A DNA stretch of 7,066 bases from JACKJP01 sp050186955 (GTDB lineage Bacteria > Pseudomonadota > Alphaproteobacteria > Rhizobiales > Tepidamorphaceae), in contig JBFWXZ010000164.1 in the NCBI GenBank assembly GCA_050186955.1, forward strand, positions 1 to 7,066, read 5' to 3'. The translations under genes were made by a program, and so were the position numbers. Each line of letters opens with the position of its first letter. Position 1 is the first letter of the stretch. Shown in pieces: positions 1 to 5,297 of this stretch. Below the pieces are notes generated by a model. That model was not told where the DNA came from and searched no databases. It worked only from the letters and a program-made list of their open reading frames with translations.

Positions 1-961
1 CGTAGCCGATGCTCGCATCCACGAAGCGGATCAGCGGCGGCCCCATCGGCTTCTGCGGCGCCGGCAGGTTGAAGGGGCGGACATGCTCGTCGACCATGGC
101 GGCCACCGGCTCCATGCGCGACAACGCCTTCAGCCGGCTCTGCGCCTGCCGCGCCTTCGACGCCTTGTAGCGGAAGCGCTCGACGAAGGCCTCCATGTGG
201 CGGCGCTGCTCGTCCTGCTTCTTCTTCAGCTTCAGCTGCAGCGCCTGCATCTCGCGGCGCTGGCGCTCGAACTGGTCGTAGCCGCCGCGATAGAGGGTCA
301 GCTTGCCGCGATCGAGATGCATGATCTGGTCGACGGCGCGGTTGAGCAGGTCGCGGTCGTGGCTGACGATCAGCAGCGAGCGCGGATAGGTGGCGAGATA
401 GCGCTCCAGCCACAGCGTGCCCTCGAGGTCGAGATAGTTGGTCGGCTCGTCGAGCAGCAGGATGTCGGGCTCGCGGAACAGCACCGCGGCGAGCGCCACG
501 CGCATCCGCCAGCCGCCCGAATAGCTCGACAGCGGCCGCTGCTGCGCCTCCTCGTCGAAGCCGAGGCCCGCGAGGATGCGGGCGGCGCGCGAGGGCGCGG
601 TGTGGGCGTCGATGTCGGCGAGGCGAATCTGGATCTCGGCGATCCGGTTGGGGTCGCTCGCCGTATCGGATTCACGGATCAGCGCCTCGCGCTCGCGATC
701 GGCGGCGAGCACGAAGTCGATGAGCCTGGTCGGGCCGCCCGGCGCTTCCTGGTCGACATCGCCGATGGTCGCCCCGCGCGGCAGGGTGATCGCGCCGTCG
801 GAAGGCGCGATCTCGCCCTTGACGAGGCGCAGCAGCGTCGTCTTGCCGGCGCCGTTGCGCCCGACGAGGCCGGTCCGGCTCTTCTCGGCGAGGGCGACGG
901 TCGCCTTGTCGAGCAGCAGCCGGTCGCCGATCCGGTAGGTGAGGTCGTTGACGTGAAACAT
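1..961 (-). CDS. ABC-F family ATPase, N-terminal half (partial, runs off left edge)
   Basis: Soluble duplicated ATP-binding cassette protein of the ABC-F group, whose members act on the ribosome rather than in membrane transport. 320 residues are visible of a family length usually above 500-600. Cassette 1 is complete: Walker A GRNGAGKT at residues 34-41, signature SYSGG at 146-150 followed by WRMR, Walker B DILLLDEPTN at 166-175 with catalytic Glu172, and the H-loop His201. A charged helical segment at 241-280 (KLKKKQDEQRR, then KARQAQSRLKAL) is the inter-domain linker that defines ABC-F proteins. Cassette 2 begins near residue 310 and is cut. There is no transmembrane segment. The start at 961 gives the family-typical opening MFHVNDLTYRIGDR; no good Shine-Dalgarno precedes it. 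Known members include EttA, Uup and YheS; the signature context looks most like YheS/Uup, but the subgroup is not decided. Family call is very sure; exact role is not. Confidence 0.95.
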   Translation of the reverse strand, partial: MFHVNDLTYRIGDRLLLDKATVALAEKSRTGLVGRNGAGKTTLLRLVKGEIAPSDGAITLPRGATIGDVDQEAPGGPTRLIDFVLAADREREALIRESDTASDPNRIAEIQIRLADIDAHTAPSRAARILAGLGFDEEAQQRPLSSYSGGWRMRVALAAVLFREPDILLLDEPTNYLDLEGTLWLERYLATYPRSLLIVSHDRDLLNRAVDQIMHLDRGKLTLYRGGYDQFERQRREMQALQLKLKKKQDEQRRHMEAFVERFRYKASKARQAQSRLKALSRMEPVAAMVDEHVRPFNLPAPQKPMGPPLIRFVDASIGY

Positions 962-1012
962 CGGGCGTTCGGACTGCTGTCAGGCTCGCGAAAGGTTGAT
1001 CGGAAACGGCAA

Positions 1013-1032
1013 GGGGCGGCCGCTGCCGCCCC
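1013..1032. other. Perfect 8-bp hairpin in the ABC-F leader
   Basis: GGGGCGGC and GCCGCCCC flank a 4-nt loop. It falls in the predicted untranslated leader of the ABC-F gene. On that strand it is followed by TTGCCGTTTCC, which is not a clean U-tract, so it is not called a terminator. Confidence 0.4.
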
Positions 1033-1043
1033 GCGTGGCGCAC

Positions 1044-1073
1044 TCTATATCCGTCCGGACGGCGCGAATTCAA
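1044..1073 (-). promoter_or_regulatory. Candidate sigma70-type promoter for the ABC-F gene
   Basis: On the minus strand TTGAAT (1068-1073) and TATAGA (1044-1049) are separated by 18 nt, a good fit to a housekeeping promoter. It would give a leader of about 75 nt. The spacer contains a perfect 12-bp palindrome (1051-1062). Seen by eye only; no transcription data. Confidence 0.45.
1051..1062. promoter_or_regulatory. Perfect 12-bp palindrome between -35 and -10, possible operator
   Basis: CCGTCCGGACGG reads the same on both strands and lies wholly inside the spacer of the candidate ABC-F promoter. Position and perfection suggest a repressor site, but in such GC-rich DNA a 12-bp palindrome can also arise by chance. 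Confidence 0.3.
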
Positions 1074-1126
1074 TGGCCGGCCCGGCCGGAAACGGGTGCG
1101 AAATGGTGAAAAGGGGAGGAAATCGC

Positions 1127-1513
1127 ATGATGGAACAGGGTTGGAAACGCTACGGCATCGCCATCGCCGTGGCCTCGATGCTGGCCGGGGCGGCTCATGC
1201 GGAGCCGGGCTCCTCGGCCTATGTGCGCGGCGGGATCGTCGGTCCCGTCTTCGTCGACGCCGCCTATCAGGCGCCGAGCGGCTGCTGGTACATCGCCGGC
1301 GCCGGGCGCGGCGCGCCGGCCGGCGTCTCGCCGGGCACCGACGTTGCGGTCACGGTGCGCTTCGCCTCGAAGGGTACCGCCTGCGGCCCCGGCCGCGTGC
1401 TGCACATCGTGACCCGGGTCTCGGCGAATATCGGCAGCATCGTGCGGGTCTATTTCGTCGCCCCCGACGGCCGCATCGTGAAGACCGAGCGGGTGTCGGT
1501 GAGCACCGGGTGA
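1127..1513 (+). CDS. Small secreted protein, paralog 1 of 3 (unknown family)
   Basis: 128 residues. Not recognised. Start chosen at 1127 because AGGGGAGGA (1112-1120) lies 6 nt upstream and a clear Sec signal peptide follows: MMEQGWKRYG, then a hydrophobic stretch (IAIAVASMLAGAA) and a cleavage site after AHA (residues 23-25). A second in-frame ATG at 1130 is equally possible. The mature part is about 103 residues with exactly two cysteines, Cys53 (in SGCWY) and Cys86 (in TACGPG), suited to a periplasmic disulfide. Other landmarks are VFVDAAYQAP (41-50), RGAPAG (61-66), and an alternating C-terminal strand pattern, VRVYFVAPDGRIVKTERVSV (106-125), typical of a beta-sandwich. The next gene encodes a clear paralog and the third gene a more distant one. 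Probably periplasmic or extracellular; no function assigned. The long upstream extension of this frame is antisense to the ABC-F gene and is not coding. Confidence 0.85.
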   Translation: MMEQGWKRYGIAIAVASMLAGAAHAEPGSSAYVRGGIVGPVFVDAAYQAPSGCWYIAGAGRGAPAGVSPGTDVAVTVRFASKGTACGPGRVLHIVTRVSANIGSIVRVYFVAPDGRIVKTERVSVSTG

Positions 1514-1532
1514 GAAGGCGCTAATGCGCTAG

Positions 1533-1564
1533 AGCCCGCCGCCATGCTAGGATGGAGGCGGGCT
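1533..1564 (+). other. Intercistronic stem-loop between paralogs 1 and 2
   Basis: AGCCCGCC (1533-1540) pairs with GGCGGGCT (1557-1564). After one mismatch, CCAT (1542-1545) pairs with ATGG (1552-1555) around a 6-nt loop. No U-tract follows, so it may be a processing or stability element, or a poor terminator. Confidence 0.45.
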
Positions 1565-1602
1565 GAAGGGGCTGTTGAACGCGCTCACGGAGAATGATTG
1601 CC

Positions 1603-1992
1603 ATGAAGCGGCTTGCCGGATTGCTTCTCCCGCCGATGTTCCTCCTTGTGGCGGGCGGCGCGCCCGTCCTCGCCGCGGGGCCAGGAAGCTGGGCCCATAT
1701 CGACCGGTTCTCCCATGTCGTGCTGGTGGACGCGAACTACGTCGCCCCGCAATCGTGCTGGCGGGTCGCCTCGACGCGGCGCGGCGCGCCGGCCGGCGCC
1801 AATGCCGGCGGCGACATCCCGGTGACCATGACGATGACCCGCTCGGGGTCCTGCGCGCCGGCGCAGAAGCTGCTTCGCGGCGGCACCAATGTCGGTTTCC
1901 AGCAGATGGGCGCCGTGGTACGCATCTTATTCGTCGGCCCCGACGGGAAGGTCGTGAAGACCGAGCGCGTCGCCATTGAATCGGAACAGTAG
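1603..1992 (+). CDS. Small secreted protein, paralog 2 of 3 (unknown family)
   Basis: 129 residues. Start set at 1603 rather than the in-frame ATG at 1594: GGAGA (1589-1593) is 9 nt from 1603 but abuts 1594, and the 1603 start gives a textbook signal peptide (MKRL, hydrophobic LLLPPMFLLVAGG, cleavage near VLA-A, residues 22-25). It shares with paralog 1 the pattern VDAxYxAPxxCW, RGAPAG, GxD, VT, a second cysteine, and the terminal block VRxxFVxPDG(R/K)xVKTERV. Cysteines are Cys52 and Cys84, 32 residues apart against 33 in paralog 1. Identity extends to DNA: a stretch around 1781-1798 and TCGTGAAGACCGAGCG are shared, fitting a fairly recent tandem duplication. It starts 89 nt after paralog 1 on the same strand, so co-transcription is likely. 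No catalytic motif is seen; function unknown. Confidence 0.88.
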   Translation: MKRLAGLLLPPMFLLVAGGAPVLAAGPGSWAHIDRFSHVVLVDANYVAPQSCWRVASTRRGAPAGANAGGDIPVTMTMTRSGSCAPAQKLLRGGTNVGFQQMGAVVRILFVGPDGKVVKTERVAIESEQ

Positions 1993-2022
1993 CCGAACCG
2001 TACAAACACGGAGAAGGATTCG

Positions 2023-2445
2023 ATGAATCGGATTGCCGCCGCGGCGATTTTAGCCGTCTTGCCCGCCGCCTTCGCCGTCGCGACGCCGGCGCTCGCCTGG
2101 CACCACAATTCCTACGCCAACTTCATCCAGCCCTCCGACGACGTCTACGGACGCACCAATATGGGGATGCGCGTCTCCATCGCGAATGCCGACATCTCCT
2201 GCGACCGCGTCACCGGTGTGCGTCTGCACGACCGCACCGGCACCGGAACCCGGGCCGGCTTCTTCCGCCCGGCGCGGGTGACGGTCGAGGTCGCGCCGTC
2301 CTATTGCAGCGAGCGCTTCGGCAACACGCTGGATTTCGTCGTGCCGGGACCGGTCGACACCGACATCATCGATGTCGAGGTGCGCCGCGGCGGCCGCACG
2401 GTCCACCGCGAGAAGATCGCCGTCGAGCCCTCGCCGGCGAGCTAA
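2023..2445 (+). CDS. Small secreted protein, divergent paralog 3 of 3 (unknown family)
   Basis: 140 residues, 30 nt after paralog 2, with a strong Shine-Dalgarno GGAGAAGGA (2010-2018). The signal peptide is clear (MNRIAAAAILAVLPAAFAVA, cleavage after ALA, residues 23-25), so the mature protein would begin WHHNSY. It looks unrelated at first, but the two cysteines (Cys60, Cys95; 35 apart) and everything after the second one align without gaps to paralog 1: from that cysteine, the Gly at position 30, Arg at 31, Val at 33, Glu at 36 and Val at 40 all coincide (VEVRRGGRTVHREKIAV against VYFVAPDGRIVKTERVSV). The segment before Cys95 (RVTVEV) also matches the VTVRF of paralog 1. I infer a third, older member of the same beta-rich disulfide family. 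The N-terminal half, rich in His, Asn and Tyr, is its own. Likely last gene of the operon. Function unknown. Confidence 0.88.
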   Translation: MNRIAAAAILAVLPAAFAVATPALAWHHNSYANFIQPSDDVYGRTNMGMRVSIANADISCDRVTGVRLHDRTGTGTRAGFFRPARVTVEVAPSYCSERFGNTLDFVVPGPVDTDIIDVEVRRGGRTVHREKIAVEPSPAS

Positions 2446-2501
2446 CGTCGGCGGCGCGTACTGGGCGTCAATCGCAGCCGAGTTTGTGATTGCTTCGCTT
2501 T

Positions 2502-2529
2502 CTGGATTCCGGCCTTCGCCGGAATGACG
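2502..2529 (+). repeat. Palindromic repeat, family A, copy A1
   Basis: 28 nt. Stem ATTCCGGC (2506-2513) and GCCGGAAT (2518-2525) with loop CTTC. It is a perfect inverted copy of A2, 25 nt away, so the pair can also form one long stem. Confidence 0.9.
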
Positions 2530-2554
2530 GTAGTAGCACGGCATCAGTCCCAAT

Positions 2555-2582
2555 CGTCATTCCGGCGAAGGCCGGAATCCAG
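2555..2582 (-). repeat. Palindromic repeat, family A, copy A2
   Basis: 28 nt, exact reverse complement of A1. It is preceded by CCCAAT, part of a head sequence (CCCCAATCGTCAT) shared with A3, B1 and, with one change, B2. Confidence 0.9.
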
Positions 2583-2605
2583 TGCAGCAGTCCAGCGAGC
2601 CGAAG

Positions 2606-2647
2606 CCCATCCTTTTAAGACGCGCTTTCAGCGCTCCTCAGGATGGG
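2606..2647 (-). repeat. Two-stem palindromic repeat, family C, copy C1
   Basis: 42 nt. Outer stem CCCATCCT (2606-2613) with AGGATGGG (2640-2647); inner stem GCGCT (2622-2626) with AGCGC (2630-2634) around a 3-nt loop. Read on the minus strand it has the same flanks as C2 (GAGGA before and GTCT after the inner stem). Confidence 0.85.
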
Positions 2648-2670
2648 TTTGTGCCAGCCGCAAGCCCCGC

Positions 2671-2713
2671 CCTCATCCTGAGGAGGCCCGCAGGGCCGTC
2701 TCGAAGGATGGGC
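2671..2713 (+). repeat. Two-stem palindromic repeat, family C, copy C2
   Basis: Inverted relative to C1. The outer stem is CATCCT (2674-2679) with AGGATG (2705-2710), extendable by a T-G and a C-G pair. The inner stem GGCCC (2685-2689) with GGGCC (2693-2697) has a 3-nt loop. Three of the five inner pairs differ from C1 yet still pair. Confidence 0.85.
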
Positions 2714-2730
2714 GAGCCTCTCGACGCCGG

Positions 2731-2768
2731 CCCCAATCGTCATTGCCGGGCTTGACCCGGCAATCCAT
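2731..2768 (+). repeat. Palindromic repeat, family B, copy B1
   Basis: 38 nt: head CCCCAATCGTC, then a 9-bp stem ATTGCCGGG (2742-2750) with CCCGGCAAT (2756-2764), loop CTTGA, tail CCAT. The head is shared with copies A2 and A3. Confidence 0.85.
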
Positions 2769-2822
2769 GCCGATGGCATCGCCGATCCGCACTCCCGCTG
2801 CGTTTGACGCCGCGGCGGCGGA

Positions 2823-2860
2823 ATGGATCACCGGGTCAAGCCCGGTGATGACGGTTGGGG
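2823..2860 (-). repeat. Palindromic repeat, family B, copy B2
   Basis: Inverted copy of B1 over 38 nt. Stem ATCACCGGG (2827-2835) with CCCGGTGAT (2841-2849). The two pairs that differ from B1 changed on both sides, so the stem is intact. Confidence 0.85.
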
Positions 2861-2907
2861 TCACGAACGGAAAGCGATCGACCGAAAGAGTTCGCGGTAA
2901 ACCCCTT

Positions 2908-2935
2908 CTGGATTCCGGCCTTCGCCGGAATGACG
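2908..2935 (+). repeat. Palindromic repeat, family A, copy A3
   Basis: 28 nt, identical to A1 and in the same orientation, followed by ATTGGGG, the complement of the shared head sequence. Confidence 0.9.
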
Positions 2936-2961
2936 ATTGGGGCTGAGGCCGTGTTTCTGCC

Positions 2962-2989
2962 CGTCATTCCGGCGAAGGACGGAATCCAG
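2962..2989 (-). repeat. Palindromic repeat, family A, copy A4 (one mismatch)
   Basis: Inverted relative to A3 at 26 nt. It reads GGCGAAGGACGG where the others have GGCGAAGGCCGG; the single change opens one pair of the 8-bp stem, so this copy is the decayed one. Confidence 0.88.
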
Positions 2990-3036
2990 TTGCAGCGGTG
3001 CGGCGTGCGCTGCCCGTCCTTCGTGGCGGGCCCCGC

Positions 3037-3546
3037 TTACTGGAGCCCGATGCCGGTCTCGCGCTGGAAATAGACGAGGTCGAGCGGCGGGGCGTCGCCG
3101 GTCAGCACCGTCAGGATCATGTGCGCGTGGCCGCGGTGATGCGTCTGGTGGTTGAAGAAATGCGCCAGCGCCGGCCCGAGCGGCTGCGTCACCGGCTGCG
3201 GCCTGGTGATCGGCGTGTAGGTGAACGAGCCCTTCAGCGCCGCTTCCCCGAGCCCGTCGGCGAAACGCACGATCCGCGTATCCTCCGCCTCACGCGCCTC
3301 CTTTAGGGCGGGGAAGTCCTCGAACAGGATCTCGTCCAGCGACTTGGGATGCGGCCCGGTGCCGGTGAAGCGGTTGAGCCAGATGCGGTCGGCGACCAGC
3401 ACGTGGTTGAGCGTGCCGTGCATCGACTTGAAGAAGGCGCCGGTGTCGGCGCGGTAGTCGGCGTCGGAAAGCGCCTGCGCGGCCTCGTAGATTCTCCGGT
3501 TCGCCCATTCGTTGTAGCGGGCGAACATCGCGAAATGATCTTTCAT
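3037..3546 (-). CDS. DinB family four-helix metal-binding protein
   Basis: 169 residues, the usual length for this fold. DinB/YfiT-like proteins are cytosolic four-helix bundles binding a divalent metal through three histidines; some are thiol transferases (bacillithiol or mycothiol dependent) and many have no known role. Seen here: opening MKDHFAMFARYNEWANRRIY, typical of the first helix; His48 in LNHVLVADRIW; and His133 and His137 in HFFNHQTHHRGHAH, the diagnostic HxxxH-RG block, completing the metal triad. The start is supported by GGAGGG (3554-3559) 7 nt upstream. It lies 101 bp behind the catalase gene on the same strand, so read-through from an OxyR-controlled transcript is possible, but a very strong hairpin stands between them. 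No promoter of its own was recognised. Despite the family name, this is unrelated to DNA polymerase IV. Substrate cannot be inferred. Confidence 0.92.
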   Translation of the reverse strand: MKDHFAMFARYNEWANRRIYEAAQALSDADYRADTGAFFKSMHGTLNHVLVADRIWLNRFTGTGPHPKSLDEILFEDFPALKEAREAEDTRIVRFADGLGEAALKGSFTYTPITRPQPVTQPLGPALAHFFNHQTHHRGHAHMILTVLTGDAPPLDLVYFQRETGIGLQ

Positions 3547-3605
3547 ATCGAAACCCTCCGCTGCGTCGCGGGGAGTTTCCTACCACACCGGACCCCGGGC
3601 GGGGC

Positions 3606-3636
3606 ACCGCCGGCCGGGACAGGGCCGGCCGGCGGT
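3606..3636. other. Perfect 12-bp GC-rich hairpin between catalase and DinB genes
   Basis: ACCGCCGGCCGG (3606-3617) pairs with CCGGCCGGCGGT (3625-3636) around a 7-nt loop. No U-tract follows on either strand. It begins 11 nt after the catalase stop, where a terminator or a 3'-end stabiliser would be expected. Confidence 0.6.
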
Positions 3637-3647
3637 TCGCGCATGGC

Positions 3648-5150
3648 TCATTCGGCCGCCTGCGGCGTGTGCTCGTCGACCGGGATGGCGTTCGGGTCAT
3701 AGCCTTCGCCGGCCGCTTCCAGCGCCTTGCGCACGCCGGCGCCGTAGTCGGGGTGGACGCGGTCGAAGTGGCGGCACTGCCGCTCTTTGATATGCGCCGG
3801 CACGCCGGCCATCGCCGCCGCGATGTTGGAGAACAGGCGCTCCTTCTCGTCGGCCTCCAGCACCCGCTCGAACAGCACGCGGACCTGGCTGTAGTCGTCG
3901 TGCCCGGTGCGGTGGTCGTAGCGGTCGGCGTTGCCGTCGATGCGCAGCGGCGGCTCCTTGGCCGAGGGGTCCTCGACCGGCCCGCCGAAGGAGTTCGGCT
4001 CGTAATAGGCGTCCGGGTTGCCCGAGGCGAGGCCGCCATAGACGTTCATCTCGCCGTCGCGGTGATAGTGGTGCATCGGGCATTTCGGCCGGTTGACCGG
4101 GATCTGCTCGTAATGCGTGCCGAGCCGGTGACGATGCGCGTCGGCATAGGAGAAGATGCGCGCCTGCAGCATCTTGTCCGGCGACCACGAGATGCCCGGC
4201 ACGATGTTGGAGGGCGAGAAGGCGGCGTTCTCGATCTCCGCGAAGTAGTTGTCCGGGTTCCTGTTGAGCTCGAAATGGCCGATGTCGATGGGCGGGAAGT
4301 CGGCGTGCGGCCACACCTTGGTGAGGTCGAACGGGTTGAAGCCGGTCGTCTCCGCGTCCTTCTCGGCCATCACCTGCACCTGCATCTTCCAGCGCGGGTA
4401 CTTGCCTTCCTCGATCGCGTTGTAGAGCCGCTCCTGGTAGCCCTCGCGGGTCTTGCCGACGATCTGCTCGGCCTCGGCGTTGGTGTAGTGCTCGTGGCCC
4501 TGCTCGGTCTTGAAGTGGAACTTCACCCAGTAACGCTCGCCGGCGTCGTTCCAGAACGAGTAGGTGTGCGAGCCGTAGCCGTTCATGTGCATCGGCGAGG
4601 TCGGCAGGCCGCGATCCGACATCAGGATCGTCACCTGGTGCAGGCTCTCCGGCGACAGCGACCAGAAGTCCCACATCGCCGTCGGCGAGCGCATGTTGGT
4701 GCGCGGGTGGCGCTTCTGGGTGTGGATGAAGTCGGCGAACTTGTAGGGATCGCGCACGAAGAACACCGGCGTGTTGTTGCCGACGAGGTCCCAGTTGCCG
4801 TCCTCGGTATAGAATTTCAGCGCGAAGCCGCGCACGTCGCGCTCGTGATCGGCGGCGCCGAGCTCGCCGGCGACGGTGGAGAAGCGCGCCAGCATCGGCG
4901 TCTCGGCGCCCGGCTGCAGCGCCTTCGCCTTGGTGTATTTCGAGATGTCGCCGGTGATCTTCAGCACGCCGTGCGCGCCCCAGCCCTTGGCGTGGACGGC
5001 GCGCTCGGGAATGCGCTCGCGGTTCTGGTGGGCCAGCTTCTCGATGAGCTGGTAGTCCTGCATCAGCAGCGGGCCGCGCTCGCCGGCCGACAGCGAATCC
5101 TGGTTCGACGGGACGGGGGCGCCGGCTGACGTGGTCAGACGCTTGGTCAT
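3648..5150 (-). CDS. katA: Monofunctional haem catalase, clade 3 (small subunit)
   Basis: 500 residues; converts two H2O2 to water and O2 in the cytosol or periplasm-adjacent space, normally as a haem tetramer. Landmarks: distal His53 in AVHAKGWGAHG, distal Asn in VGNNTPVFFVRDP (125/126), FSTVAGELGAADHERDVRGF (90-109), and the proximal haem ligand Tyr335 in RIFSYADAHRHRLG with Arg331 one turn before it. Length and the absence of a C-terminal flavodoxin-like domain mark a small-subunit enzyme; clade 3 is my reading of the overall pattern. The start at 5150 (MTKRLTTSAG) has a strong GAGGAGGAA (5156-5164) 5 nt upstream; the frame stays open to 5231, but that extension is Pro/Arg-rich and unlike catalases. 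There is no signal peptide. The gene is divergent from oxyR, the standard arrangement for peroxide-induced expression. Family call is near certain; the symbol follows common usage and other catalase names exist. Confidence 0.97.
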   Translation of the reverse strand: MTKRLTTSAGAPVPSNQDSLSAGERGPLLMQDYQLIEKLAHQNRERIPERAVHAKGWGAHGVLKITGDISKYTKAKALQPGAETPMLARFSTVAGELGAADHERDVRGFALKFYTEDGNWDLVGNNTPVFFVRDPYKFADFIHTQKRHPRTNMRSPTAMWDFWSLSPESLHQVTILMSDRGLPTSPMHMNGYGSHTYSFWNDAGERYWVKFHFKTEQGHEHYTNAEAEQIVGKTREGYQERLYNAIEEGKYPRWKMQVQVMAEKDAETTGFNPFDLTKVWPHADFPPIDIGHFELNRNPDNYFAEIENAAFSPSNIVPGISWSPDKMLQARIFSYADAHRHRLGTHYEQIPVNRPKCPMHHYHRDGEMNVYGGLASGNPDAYYEPNSFGGPVEDPSAKEPPLRIDGNADRYDHRTGHDDYSQVRVLFERVLEADEKERLFSNIAAAMAGVPAHIKERQCRHFDRVHPDYGAGVRKALEAAGEGYDPNAIPVDEHTPQAAE

Positions 5151-5245
5151 CTTGCTTCCTCCTCGGGGTGGCTGCGGCCGGCCTCGCGCGGTGTCGCGCG
5201 CGGGCCTGCCGGGGGCTTTGGGTGGAGGCAATGTCGCAAGCCGGT

Positions 5246-5275
5246 GCTATAAGAACAAATCAGAATGGTTGTAAA
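5246..5275 (-). promoter_or_regulatory. Candidate catalase promoter in the divergent region
   Basis: On the minus strand TTTACA (5270-5275) and TATAGC (5246-5251) are 18 nt apart, giving a leader of roughly 90 nt. The surrounding 5246-5290 is the only AT-rich patch in the 147-bp katA/oxyR gap and is where an OxyR site would be expected. I could not place a convincing four-part ATAG/CTAT OxyR site. Confidence 0.35.
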
Positions 5276-5297
5276 ATACGATAAGGTTTCCTGATCG

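Larger units (their letters stand above)
2446..3036. other. Non-coding repeat-rich region between convergent 3' ends
   Basis: This 591-bp stretch lies between the stop of secreted paralog 3 (plus) and the stop of the DinB gene (minus). I find no credible gene. It holds eight palindromic units as four inverted pairs: A1/A2, C1/C2, B1/B2, A3/A4. An open frame across it (2524-2946) is only the translation of these repeats. The units resemble REP/BIME-type elements, which in enterobacteria sit after genes and affect mRNA stability, termination or gyrase binding; that role here is inference. Confidence 0.85.

Noticed and set aside
83..1126. Long plus-strand open frame ahead of secreted paralog 1
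   Set aside because: It is antisense to the ABC-F gene, whose minus-strand reading contains Walker A, signature and Walker B. The plus-strand translation is repetitive Arg/Ala/Val/Leu. Only the part from 1127 has a ribosome binding site and a signal peptide.
2524..2946. 140-codon open frame in the repeat region
   Set aside because: Its peptide is the translation of palindromic units (runs such as SFRRRPESS, PHPEEARRAVSKDG, SLPGLTRQSM), a well-known source of false gene calls. No ribosome binding site.
2502..2989. CRISPR array or insertion sequence
   Set aside because: Units are self-palindromic, alternate in orientation and belong to different families, with unequal spacers; no transposase or Cas gene is present.
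3290..4039. Minus-strand open frame overlapping the DinB and catalase genes
   Set aside because: It is a frame-shifted shadow of both genes, dominated by Arg/Thr/Ser/Pro, with no independent start signal.
3669..5129. 486-codon plus-strand open frame opposite the catalase
   Set aside because: A shadow of GC-rich codon bias. The minus strand gives a complete catalase with all active-site residues; the plus translation is Val/Arg/Leu/His-rich with no domain.
5151..5231. 27-codon upstream extension of the catalase
   Set aside because: Pro/Arg/Gly-rich with no match to catalase N-termini; GAGGAGGAA is placed correctly for the start at 5150.
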